A DNA stretch of 53,283 nt. Source: Treponema sp. (GTDB lineage Bacteria > Spirochaetota > Spirochaetia > Treponematales > Treponemataceae). A program made the position numbers and the translations under genes. Location of the stretch: contig JAFXSM010000051.1 in NCBI GenBank assembly GCA_017525605.1, positions 1-53,283 on the forward strand. Reading direction: 5' to 3'. The notes beneath the pieces were generated by a model that was not told the DNA's origin, ran no database searches, and was given only the letters and a program-made list of their open reading frames with translations. Position 1 is the first letter of the stretch; each line of letters opens with the position of its first letter. Shown in pieces: positions 40,542-48,835 of this stretch.

Positions 40542-41990
40542 ATGAACAAAAAATTATTTTTAAGCATTGCCTTGTTTTTTTGTTCCGCTTTTCTTTTTTC
40601 GGAAGATGCGGCAAAGACAAAAATCGACGGGCTTTTCTGGAAGACGCTCGACAACGGGCTTCAGGTTTTCGTAATGGAGAACAACTCCGCTCCTCTTGCA
40701 TACGTCGAGATTGCGGTGCGTGCCGGCGCGACTACGCAGACTGCGGAAACGGCCGGTCTTTTCCATTTGTATGAGCATCTGATGTTCAAAGGAAATTCAA
40801 AGTACAAAACTCAGAGGGAATTCACGGATGCGATGAACAAACTCGGAGTCGGCGACTGGAACGGCACGACAGGCGAGGATAGGGTGAATTATTTTTTTAC
40901 CGTGCCAAGCGAAGTCGTTCGTGACGGAATGGAATTCTGGTCGTATGCGATTCGTTCTCCGAAAATCGACAAAGATGAGCTTGAGCGCGAGAAGGGGGTT
41001 GTCCTTTCCGAGATTAACGGAAAATTCACCCATCCGTCGTACATCTCATATTTTTCAATGATGAAGCCGCTTTTTGAGAGCGAGCCGTGGAGAATCGACA
41101 CGAGCGGAAGCCCGGAAGTCGTGAAAAATGCGACTGTCGAGCAGATGAAGGAAATCCAAAGCGAATATTACGTTCCTGAAAATACCGCGCTTTTCATCGG
41201 CGGCGACGTGAAGCACGAGGAGATTTTCAAATATGCGAAGGAAATCTTCGGAAGCTGGAAGCGTTCTAAAAATCCGAAAAAATTCAAAGAGCCGTCCCCG
41301 AAAAATCCGCAGGACAAAATCGTAAAGCTCGTGTTTGCGGACAAATCCGCATCTGACAATTTCGTTAGCGCGAAATATATGCTCCGCGGTCCTGACGGCG
41401 AGTGCGACATTGCCGACACTTACGCGGCAGACGTTTGGGGAAATCTTGCAAATGAGCCTGACGGAGTTTTCGCTTCTACATTCACGGGCAACAAGACGCT
41501 CTCCATTCCTGATTCGGATTATGTCGGTGCGTCGTATTTCACGAAGCGGGCAAGCGGCCGCGTGAGTTTTGTCGCGTATATGCTGAACGACGGAAATCCT
41601 ATGAAAAAAGCAGATGAATTCCTGAAAGTGATTAACGGTGAGCTTACTGAAAAGATGTGCAGGTCGCTGGAATTCTATTCCGGAATCGACAATGCGAAAA
41701 AGAAGCTCATGGATTCGAGAATTTATTCGATGGAAACTGCGGAAGGAATCCTTTCTAATCTTTCGTCCTTCTTTGCAAGTTGCGGCGCGGATTATTTTTT
41801 CGATTACAACGAGAACATCGCGAAAGTCACGGAAACTGACATCGCTTCGTTCGTCAGAAAATATATAGAAGGAAAAAGCGGAGTTCTGCTCGTGAGCGTC
41901 AGCCCTGATGTTTTTGAAAAATACAAAGAAGATTTTTTGAGCGACGGATTTATTGAAGTCAGCGGCGAAAATGCATTTTGGTGGAGATGA
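40542..41990 (+). CDS. M16 family zinc metallopeptidase
   Basis: The protein has 482 residues, with signal peptide MNKKLFLSIALFFCSAFLFS. The zinc motif HLYEH is in ETAGLFHLYEHLMFKGNSKY (about residues 76-80), with the downstream Glu in ELEREKGVVLSEI near 155. Substrate-groove phrases EYYVPENTALFIGGDVKHEE follow. The size is one two-domain M16 half (M16B/C-like); these usually work as heterodimers with a non-catalytic partner, here the following gene. It is exported, so it is probably a periplasmic peptidase. Its stop overlaps the SD of the next gene. Confidence 0.92.
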   Translation: MNKKLFLSIALFFCSAFLFSEDAAKTKIDGLFWKTLDNGLQVFVMENNSAPLAYVEIAVRAGATTQTAETAGLFHLYEHLMFKGNSKYKTQREFTDAMNKLGVGDWNGTTGEDRVNYFFTVPSEVVRDGMEFWSYAIRSPKIDKDELEREKGVVLSEINGKFTHPSYISYFSMMKPLFESEPWRIDTSGSPEVVKNATVEQMKEIQSEYYVPENTALFIGGDVKHEEIFKYAKEIFGSWKRSKNPKKFKEPSPKNPQDKIVKLVFADKSASDNFVSAKYMLRGPDGECDIADTYAADVWGNLANEPDGVFASTFTGNKTLSIPDSDYVGASYFTKRASGRVSFVAYMLNDGNPMKKADEFLKVINGELTEKMCRSLEFYSGIDNAKKKLMDSRIYSMETAEGILSNLSSFFASCGADYFFDYNENIAKVTETDIASFVRKYIEGKSGVLLVSVSPDVFEKYKEDFLSDGFIEVSGENAFWWR

Positions 41991-41992
41991 AT

Positions 41993-43393
41993 ATGAAAAT
42001 TGGAAGAAATATTTTTCGGGGCGCATTGGCTTTTTCTTTGCTGGTCACTGGATTTTTGACATCGTGCGGCACGGCAACTCCTCTTTCGAAAGGTGCAGGC
42101 TCCGCGTATTACGAGAACAACATCGGCGACTTTTTTGAGGCAAAGCTTTCGAACGGAATCCCTGTCGTCTTCAAGCGCAATTCGGGAAGCCAGATTGCAG
42201 TCGTGAGGCTTTTGATAGAGGGCGGCGTTCCGTTCGTCAAATACGAGAAGGGCGGACTTGAGGGAATCACGCTCGATTTGATGATTCACGGAAGCCAGAA
42301 ATATTCTTATCAGAAAATCCAGAGAATCGAATATGAAAAATCATGCTCGATTTCGGCTTCGGCCTCAAAAGATTATTCCGTTGTCGGAATGAACTGCATA
42401 AAGCGCGATTTTTTCGACGTGCTTGACGTGTATGCTGACTCAATCCTGAATCCGCTTTTTCTCGACAAGGATTTCAATCAGAATATGAAAATCATCCGCG
42501 AGAATTTCGTGTCGAACTTTGCCGACCCGTCAGGAAGGCTTGGGTACGCGATTTCCTCTTCGGTTTTCAAGAACCATCCGTATGCAAGCACGACTTCGGT
42601 GAATGAAAAATCGGTCAACAATATCGTGCTTTCCGACGTGAAAAATCATCATAAGGGGCTTTTGAATGCTTCCAGGATGAAATTCGTCATCGTCGGGAAT
42701 TTCTCCACAGATGAGGAGTCGTCGATTCTTTTGAAGCTCAATGAATACTTTGGCGGAATTGAAAGCGGCGAATATGTGCGTCCTGAAATTCCTGAAATCC
42801 AGCTGGACAACAGGACTGTGTATGTCGAGTGCGAGAGCGCGGGCGAAATCGGCTATATCGAGGGAATTTTCAAATGCCCGGAGCGCGCCAGCGAAGATTA
42901 CATTCCGTTTGTTCTCGCGTCGATGTATGTTGACGACAGCCTTTTCAAAATCCTCCGCGAGAAGAACAGCGCGCTTTATTCAGTCGGCACCGGCGTTGTG
43001 GGCGCGAGGAAGCTTGTGGGCGCGGTTTCGTTGTACAAGGTGAGCAAGAGCGAATGTGTGAAGGACATGGTTCTTGAGGCGATTTCGGATTTCCCTTCTT
43101 CCGAAAAAGAAGTCAAGGCGCGTCTCGATGCGTACAAGAACAAATACATCACTTCGATTTTCGAAAGCTCTCAGAACGCAAGCGGAATTGCAGGTCAGGT
43201 AATCGGAAGCCTTGTTTACAGGGATTCCGCGACAGAATATCTTTACAGGACGAGCCAGGTGCATGATGTATCTGCCGCGGATGTCTTTGCGGCATACGAA
43301 AAATATTTTGCGCCGCTAGTAAAAAAATCCCCTTCCCAAATCAAGTGGATTGTCTTGACGGGAAAGGGAAATACCGAAAAGTTCGAATTCTAG
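41993..43393 (+). CDS. M16-like lipoprotein, non-catalytic partner
   Basis: The protein has 466 residues; start at 41993, with GGAG six bases before it inside the upstream gene's end. The signal ALAFSLLVTGFLTSC has an LTSC lipobox. The fold is M16-like (AKLSNGIPVVFKRNSGSQIA, NASRMKFVIVGNFSTDEE), but where HXXEH should be the sequence is GLEGITLDLM, so it lacks the zinc site. With the upstream gene it looks like the classic catalytic/non-catalytic pair (PqqL/MPP type), and the lipid anchor would hold the pair at the membrane. Translational coupling supports fixed stoichiometry. Confidence 0.85.
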   Translation: MKIGRNIFRGALAFSLLVTGFLTSCGTATPLSKGAGSAYYENNIGDFFEAKLSNGIPVVFKRNSGSQIAVVRLLIEGGVPFVKYEKGGLEGITLDLMIHGSQKYSYQKIQRIEYEKSCSISASASKDYSVVGMNCIKRDFFDVLDVYADSILNPLFLDKDFNQNMKIIRENFVSNFADPSGRLGYAISSSVFKNHPYASTTSVNEKSVNNIVLSDVKNHHKGLLNASRMKFVIVGNFSTDEESSILLKLNEYFGGIESGEYVRPEIPEIQLDNRTVYVECESAGEIGYIEGIFKCPERASEDYIPFVLASMYVDDSLFKILREKNSALYSVGTGVVGARKLVGAVSLYKVSKSECVKDMVLEAISDFPSSEKEVKARLDAYKNKYITSIFESSQNASGIAGQVIGSLVYRDSATEYLYRTSQVHDVSAADVFAAYEKYFAPLVKKSPSQIKWIVLTGKGNTEKFEF

Positions 43394-43408
43394 CGCAAGT
43401 CTGATAAC

Positions 43409-44248
43409 TCACACCGTCGGGTCGATTGAAAGGACGACGGTGTTGTAGTTTGTGTCGTCAGGCCGCCTTTGCGCAATCTGTTCCATAAGAAGCTCGTGCA
43501 GTCTTGCCGAGACGTAATCGCGTATGACTTTGATTGACTCGTTTCGTACTTCGAGCGGGAACATTCCGACGAGAATGTAGCCGGAGCCTGCTTTTTTGAT
43601 AATCTGGATGTCGAGCGATATCGGAATCTGCTTTGTCTTGAGGGCGAGCTTTGCGTTCGGGACGAGCTTGAGGTCCTGCACGATCGGGTAGTGCCTGTCC
43701 TCGACCTGGATTGCGAGACCCACCGTGCTGATATCGACAATCGGGAAGCGGCGCATCTTGTCCCCGTCGAGCCAGTAAAGCTCGGTCGTCTTGTCTGTAA
43801 GGCAGTTCGCGCGGACATATTGGCGCACGCCCTTCGCATTCAGCTTGTCGAGCGTGCGCACGATGTGGCGGATTGTTTCCTCCGATTCGCTTTCGATTCG
43901 TTCGCATCCGGCTTCGAGGACGAGACCTGCTTGGAGCATCGAAAGTTTGTCGTTCGAAATCTTCCTTGTGAGAAGTCCAATCTGCGTCGTGTTGAATTCG
44001 ATGTCCTTGTTGATTGACTTCACGAAATTGTTCCAGCCTTGAATCGTGAGCCTTTCGTCGATTACGAGGAACAGAATGGAGCCTGGATTTTCAGAAAGAA
44101 TGTTCTTTATGTTTTTTATGTTATCCAGAATGTAGATTTCATATTCCATTTCGATTAGGCGTGTCTTTATTGCGGCAATGACTTGCGAATCTTGCGTGAA
44201 GAAAAATACTTTCTTGCCGTAAATGAATTTCTTTTCTGAGTCTGTCAT
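43409..44248 (-). CDS. PilZ-domain protein with N-terminal receiver-like domain
   Basis: The protein has 279 residues. The N-terminal roughly 120 residues look like a degenerate receiver-type domain (KKVFFFTQDSQVIAAIKTRL, ILFLVIDERLTIQGW). The C-terminal PilZ domain, which binds cyclic di-GMP, has RQYVR near 142 and DISTVGLAI near 172 in place of RxxxR and D/NxSxxG. It is cytoplasmic. A good AGGAG is 7 bases upstream. It converges with the M16 operon (15 bases apart). Likely a c-di-GMP effector for motility or surface change; specific output unknown. Confidence 0.85.
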   Translation of the reverse strand: MTDSEKKFIYGKKVFFFTQDSQVIAAIKTRLIEMEYEIYILDNIKNIKNILSENPGSILFLVIDERLTIQGWNNFVKSINKDIEFNTTQIGLLTRKISNDKLSMLQAGLVLEAGCERIESESEETIRHIVRTLDKLNAKGVRQYVRANCLTDKTTELYWLDGDKMRRFPIVDISTVGLAIQVEDRHYPIVQDLKLVPNAKLALKTKQIPISLDIQIIKKAGSGYILVGMFPLEVRNESIKVIRDYVSARLHELLMEQIAQRRPDDTNYNTVVLSIDPTV

Positions 44249-44362
44249 TTTGCTCTCCTGAAAATGAATTTTTCTTTAAAACTAGTTGAATTATACTATG
44301 CGAAAATCAATCTTGCTACTTTTATATTAAATAAAACTCAGTTGGATTTTTATGGAGGAATT

Positions 44363-45169
44363 ATGAGCGAAGAATACGATTTTACGGGGCTTTATGAAGG
44401 GGAATGCGGATACTTTCAGGGAAGGCTGAATCATGAAGAAATTTACGCGATGCCGGAATCCGATGAGGAATATGAGAATATCGTTGGCAAATGCGAATTT
44501 CCTGCCCTCAGGTGTTTTGATTTTTTTCTTGAGGAAGGTTTCAGGCGCAGCGGGCCTTACATTTACAGGGCGACTTGCCCTGACTGCAAAAAGTGCGTCC
44601 CGATTCGAATCCGGGTGGAAAATTTCAGCTTCAACAAAAATCAGCGTCATCTCCTCAAAAAAAATTCCGACATAGTCCTTTCGATTTCGAATTCGAGAAG
44701 CGAAATGATAAGCGATGAGAAAATCAATCTGATGATGATGTACCAGAAAAGGCATGATGAAAAATCCGGGCAAAGTTTCGAGTCAACCAGGGAAATGCTT
44801 GTTTCAATGAACGGCCTTGAAGGTGATGATTGCGTCCTTGCAAGCCCAAGTTATCCTGGCACAATAAACATGGATTACAGGCTGAACGGGAAACTTATCG
44901 GAGTCGGCGTAATCGACCTCGGAAATTCTTCGCTTTCTTCCAATTATTTTTATTACGACATTTCGCCTGAAATAATGAAACGCTCAATCGGAACTTTCAC
45001 GATTCTAAAGGAAATCGAATTCTGCAAGGAAAACGGAATTCCTTTCTATTATCTCGGCTATTATCTTTCGGAGTGCAAGTCGATGGTGTACAAAGGCAGG
45101 TTCCTTCCGCATGAGCTTCTGATTGACGGCGAATGGATAGAACAGAAAGAACAGAATTTTGACGTTTGA
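44363..45169 (+). CDS. bpt: Leucyl/arginyl-tRNA--protein transferase (ATE/Bpt family)
   Basis: The protein has 268 residues and an excellent GGAGG six bases before the ATG. It carries the family's Cys pair region YRATCPDCKKCVPIRIRV (about residues 71-88) and the C-terminal transferase core (FYYDISPEIMKRSIGTFTIL, YLGYYLSECKSMVYKGRFLP). It transfers Leu or Arg from tRNA to N-terminal acidic residues, marking proteins for ClpAP/ClpS-type degradation. The C-terminus matches the Bpt group, so Leu onto Asp/Glu is favoured but not proven. It is followed after 13 bases by the first WYL gene. Confidence 0.88.
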   Translation: MSEEYDFTGLYEGECGYFQGRLNHEEIYAMPESDEEYENIVGKCEFPALRCFDFFLEEGFRRSGPYIYRATCPDCKKCVPIRIRVENFSFNKNQRHLLKKNSDIVLSISNSRSEMISDEKINLMMMYQKRHDEKSGQSFESTREMLVSMNGLEGDDCVLASPSYPGTINMDYRLNGKLIGVGVIDLGNSSLSSNYFYYDISPEIMKRSIGTFTILKEIEFCKENGIPFYYLGYYLSECKSMVYKGRFLPHELLIDGEWIEQKEQNFDV

Positions 45170-45182
45170 AAAATAAAAAATC

Positions 45183-46502
45183 ATGGCGTATTCGGAACTC
45201 ATAAAAAATCTTGACACTCTCAGAATGTATATCCGAAGTTTTTACATCTACGGATTCAAGACTCGCGACAAATTTTTCGCCAAAAGTCCGCGCACTTACG
45301 ACGACGAGAAAAGGCGGCTTGAGAATTATCTTGACGGCTACATGTCGTTCCGCTCGGACGAGAACGGCAAGGTGACGTTCGTTTCGATTGACAGCAGGCG
45401 CATTTCGCACAATCCGCTTTACAAGATTTTCAAGGCGAAATCTTTCACGGCGATGGACATTTCGCTCCACTTCATGCTGATGGACATTCTTTCCGACGGC
45501 ACAAAAAAGACGCTTTCTGCAATCCTCGACGAAATCATCTTCGTGTATCTGAAAGGTTTTTCTTCGGAAGTTGCGCCTGAGGAATCGACTTTGCGGAAAA
45601 AACTCAAGGAGTACGAGGAGCTTGGGCTTGTTTCTTCTGAGAAAAACGGAAAGGCAATGCTCTATTGGAGGAATAAGATGACGGAGCTTTCTGGAATGGA
45701 AGACGCGCTGTCGTTTTTTTCGGAAGCTGCGCCGCTTGGCGTTGTCGGAAGTTTTCTTTTTGACAATCTTTCTAGTAATCCGCATTTGCAAATTCAAACT
45801 GAAAGCGAAATTTTTTCGTTCAAGCATCATTACATAACGGCTTCGATTGAGTCCGATTTTGTGGAGCAGGTTTTCGAGGCAATCCGGGAGCACCGGTATC
45901 TTACGATAGAGCAAAAACGGCGCGAGGACGGACGAATCTTTTCGAGCGTGGAAGTTCCGCTTATGATTTACCAGAGCGTGCAGGGCGGAAGAATGTACTT
46001 GATGGCATTCCGACCGCACGGAAAATATTTTCTGGCCCTTCGTTTCGATTACATTGTCTCGATGAAAACTGGCGGAATCTACGACGGATTCTTGCAGCGC
46101 CGAAGTGAATTTGAAAATCTTCGGAAATTCATTTGGGGAGTCGCGCTCAAGCAGAACAAAAAGCACAACGACACATCGACAACTCATGTGACTTTCAGAA
46201 TACATTTTGAGGACGACGAGAAATTCATCTACAGCCGGCTCGTCCGCGAGAAGCGAATCGGAAATGTCACTTTGCTCGACAATAACAACGCTCAGTTCGA
46301 CGCGGATATCTTTGACCCGCAGGAGATAATTCCGTGGGCAAGGACTTTCATCAGCAGAATCACTTTTTTCGACTGCACCGAAAAATCAATCGTCCGGCAT
46401 TTCTTCGACGACATCCGCAAGATGAACGCGCTTTATGCTGAGAAAAGTTCAGATGAAAATTCAAAGAAAAATTCGGAGGGGAAAAACGATGCTGTTCAGT
46501 GA
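45183..46502 (+). CDS. WYL-domain transcriptional regulator
   Basis: The protein has 439 residues. The N-terminal half is DNA-binding (winged-helix-like: ILDEIIFVYLKGF...STLRKKLKEYEELGLVSSEK), the middle has a WYL domain with QGGRMYLMAFRPHGKYFLAL (about 262-281), and the C-terminal extension is typical. WYL regulators sense nucleic acid or nucleotide ligands, e.g. DriD or PafBC. The Ser/Lys/Glu-rich C-terminal tail is low complexity. The following WYL gene starts inside its last codons, giving a paired arrangement. Confidence 0.8.
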   Translation: MAYSELIKNLDTLRMYIRSFYIYGFKTRDKFFAKSPRTYDDEKRRLENYLDGYMSFRSDENGKVTFVSIDSRRISHNPLYKIFKAKSFTAMDISLHFMLMDILSDGTKKTLSAILDEIIFVYLKGFSSEVAPEESTLRKKLKEYEELGLVSSEKNGKAMLYWRNKMTELSGMEDALSFFSEAAPLGVVGSFLFDNLSSNPHLQIQTESEIFSFKHHYITASIESDFVEQVFEAIREHRYLTIEQKRREDGRIFSSVEVPLMIYQSVQGGRMYLMAFRPHGKYFLALRFDYIVSMKTGGIYDGFLQRRSEFENLRKFIWGVALKQNKKHNDTSTTHVTFRIHFEDDEKFIYSRLVREKRIGNVTLLDNNNAQFDADIFDPQEIIPWARTFISRITFFDCTEKSIVRHFFDDIRKMNALYAEKSSDENSKKNSEGKNDAVQ

Positions 46503-47427
46503 AATTTACAGCGCATATTACAAGACCGTCTCGCTCTTAATCGAACTTTCGCAGAAGGGCGAACTCGATTCCGACTCAATCTATGCGACCGTCAAATCCT
46601 CCGCGTTCCCTGAAAGCTTCATCACAATCGGCTCTTCAATCGAAAGCGGAAAATGGACGCTCATAAAAAGCGATTACAAAACGAACATCAAAAATCCCCC
46701 GACGATGCCGCTTTCTCTTCTGCAAAAACGGTGGCTGAAATCATTGTGCGCCGACAAGCGTATCCGGCTTTTCGTTGACGAGGAAACACTTTCGAATCTG
46801 GAAAATCAGCTTGAAAATGTGGAGCCGCTTTTTACGAGTGCGGATTTTTTCCTCTACGACAAATATTCCGACGGCGACCCGTATGAAGATTCCGGTTATG
46901 TTGAAAATTTCAGGACGATTCTGAGTGCAGTCCACCAGAAAAAAACGATTAAGGTCGATTACGTCTGCCGTTTCGGAGAGCGGAAAAGATTCCCGTGCAT
47001 TCCGCAAAAAATCGAATATTCGAACAAGGACGACAAATTCAGAGTAATTGCAAAGGTGAGAAAGCGAACAACAGTGCTGAACATCGCAAGAATCAGCAGC
47101 GTGAAAATTCTAGAAGGCGGAGTTTCAGCTGAAATCCCGAAAAAAATCCGGTTCGGCGAGAAATCAAACGTCACGCTTGAGATTTACGACGAGCGGAAAG
47201 CACTTGAGCGCGTCATGCTATCGTTCGCGCATTTCGAAAAGCGTGCCGTGCAGATAGAGAGCAGCGTCTATCAGCTCACAATCTTCTACGACGCATTCGA
47301 TGAGACCGAGCTCGTCGTCCGCGTGCTGAGTTTCGGGCCTCTCGTGAAAGTGCTTGCACCGGAGAACTTCAGAAACCAAGTCCGCCAGCGCATTGAAAAG
47401 CAGATGAAGCTTCTGGAAAAGAAATAG
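46489..47427 (+). CDS. WYL-domain protein, second of pair
   Basis: The protein has 312 residues from ATG 46489, preceded by GGAGGGG; the frame overlaps the upstream gene by 14 bases. There is no obvious N-terminal HTH of its own (MLFSEIYSAYYKTVSLLIEL). A WYL-like core lies at about 140-200 (KKTIKVDYVCRFGERKRFPC, YSNKDDKFRVIAKVRKRTTV) and a C-terminal WCX-like region at about 215-310. It probably forms a heteromer with the preceding protein, as PafB/PafC do. The next gene is rtcB, which makes the pair a candidate controller of RNA repair. Confidence 0.75.
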   Translation: MLFSEIYSAYYKTVSLLIELSQKGELDSDSIYATVKSSAFPESFITIGSSIESGKWTLIKSDYKTNIKNPPTMPLSLLQKRWLKSLCADKRIRLFVDEETLSNLENQLENVEPLFTSADFFLYDKYSDGDPYEDSGYVENFRTILSAVHQKKTIKVDYVCRFGERKRFPCIPQKIEYSNKDDKFRVIAKVRKRTTVLNIARISSVKILEGGVSAEIPKKIRFGEKSNVTLEIYDERKALERVMLSFAHFEKRAVQIESSVYQLTIFYDAFDETELVVRVLSFGPLVKVLAPENFRNQVRQRIEKQMKLLEKK

Positions 47428-47540
47428 CATCACGATTCGTTTTCGCACCAAATTTTCCGTGATTGCAGAAAAATGCACTGCTATAGTGAACGCAACGAAT
47501 AGATGAATGAAAAATGAAAATCATTTTTGGAGGTTTGCGT

Positions 47541-48761
47541 ATGCAGGAAGTCAAGGGAAAATTCAACACGACGAAAGTTTTCACGGACGTCGTTGACGAG
47601 AAGTCTTTGCAGCAGATTAAGACGCTCTGCGACCAGGAATTTGTTTCCGGCGAAAAAATCAGGCTGATGCCGGATGTTCATGCGGGTGCGGGCTGCACAA
47701 TCGGAACGACAATGACAATCACCGACAAAATCGTTCCGAATCTCGTTGGCGTTGATATCGGCTGCGGAATGGAAACGCTTTGCATAAAGGCAGATTCCGA
47801 GGTGAGCGAGAAATTCGACGGCGCGGTAATGGACAGAATCATCAGGAAAAATATTCCGTCCGGTTTCGACATCAGAAAATTTCCGCACAAATTCGTGGAG
47901 ATGGTCGAATGGGACAAAATCCGCGGAAAGTACGACAAGAATCGCGCACGCTTGAGCCTCGGAACGCTCGGCGGCGGCAATCACTTTATCGAGGCCGACC
48001 GCGACGAAAAAGGCAACTTGTACATCGTCGTGCATTCCGGCAGCCGCCACGCAGGTCTTGAGATTGCGGAATTCTATCAGGATGCGGCGTGGAAGCAGCT
48101 GAACGGAAACGGAATTGACGAGCAGCGCATTCTGATTGAGAAACTGAAAGCGGAGGGCAGGGAGAGCGAAATCCAGATGAGAATCGAGGAGCTGAAAAAG
48201 AGCATTTCCACCGACATTCCGAAAGATTTGGCGTATGTGAGCGGAAGGCTTTTCGACGACTACATCAACGACATGCGCATCATGCAGCATTTTGCGATGC
48301 TCAACCGGAAGGCGATGATTCAGTCGATTTCAATCGGGCTTAGAGTCAAGCAGGATGACATAATCGACCAGTTCACGACGATTCACAACTACATAGACAC
48401 GGACAACATGATTCTCCGGAAAGGTGCGGTGAGCGCAATGAAAGGCGAGAAGCTCCTGATTCCAATCAACATGCGCGACGGCTCTCTAATCTGCATCGGA
48501 AAGGGAAACGACGACTGGAACTGTTCCGCTCCGCACGGTGCCGGCCGCGTCATGAGCCGAATGCAGGCGAAGAAGAATCTTGACATGGAGCAGTTCAAAG
48601 CCGAGATGAGCGGAATCTATTCCACCACGGTTACGAAGGGAACGCTCGACGAAGCCCCGATGGCGTACAAGACGATGGACGACATCGCCTCGAACATCGG
48701 CCCGACAGCCGACATCGTGAGCGTAATCAAGCCGATTTACAGCTTCAAGGCGGTGGATTGA
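47541..48761 (+). CDS. rtcB: RNA-splicing ligase RtcB
   Basis: The 406-residue enzyme joins 2',3'-cyclic phosphate or 3'-phosphate RNA ends to 5'-OH using GTP and Mn2+. Active-site features in order: PDVHAGAGCTIGTTM near 45, GVDIGCGME near 70, GGGNHFIE near 145, HSGSRHAG near 165, and the guanylylated His in the C-terminal part (APHGAGRVMSR near 330). The start at 47541 has GGAGG 7 bases upstream, whereas the ATG at 47514 lacks a site. Length is typical of the shorter bacterial RtcB. No RtcR/sigma-54 regulator is nearby; the WYL pair upstream may take its place. Confidence 0.94.
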   Translation: MQEVKGKFNTTKVFTDVVDEKSLQQIKTLCDQEFVSGEKIRLMPDVHAGAGCTIGTTMTITDKIVPNLVGVDIGCGMETLCIKADSEVSEKFDGAVMDRIIRKNIPSGFDIRKFPHKFVEMVEWDKIRGKYDKNRARLSLGTLGGGNHFIEADRDEKGNLYIVVHSGSRHAGLEIAEFYQDAAWKQLNGNGIDEQRILIEKLKAEGRESEIQMRIEELKKSISTDIPKDLAYVSGRLFDDYINDMRIMQHFAMLNRKAMIQSISIGLRVKQDDIIDQFTTIHNYIDTDNMILRKGAVSAMKGEKLLIPINMRDGSLICIGKGNDDWNCSAPHGAGRVMSRMQAKKNLDMEQFKAEMSGIYSTTVTKGTLDEAPMAYKTMDDIASNIGPTADIVSVIKPIYSFKAVD

Positions 48762-48779
48762 GAGAAAAGTTGAAAACGA

Positions 48780-48820
48780 AAAAAGCCAGTCCCTACAGAA
48801 AATGCGGGTACTGGCTTTTT
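48780..48820. terminator. Bidirectional terminator between rtcB and guaA
   Basis: AAAAAGCCAGTCCC pairs with GGG.ACTGGCTTTTT, with A- and T-runs on both sides. Confidence 0.85.
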
Positions 48821-48835
48821 GCGTATCAGCTTTCC

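Noticed and set aside
41055..42026. 323-codon minus frame
   Set aside because: Antisense to the M16 peptidase, whose zinc motif and signal peptide establish the coding strand.
44264..44362. N-terminal extension of the aminoacyl-tRNA-protein transferase
   Set aside because: A GGAGG site directly before ATG 44363 and family length favour the shorter form; the extension covers AT-rich promoter sequence.
44997..46205. 402-codon minus frame
   Set aside because: Antisense to the transferase and WYL genes, which have clear motifs and RBS.
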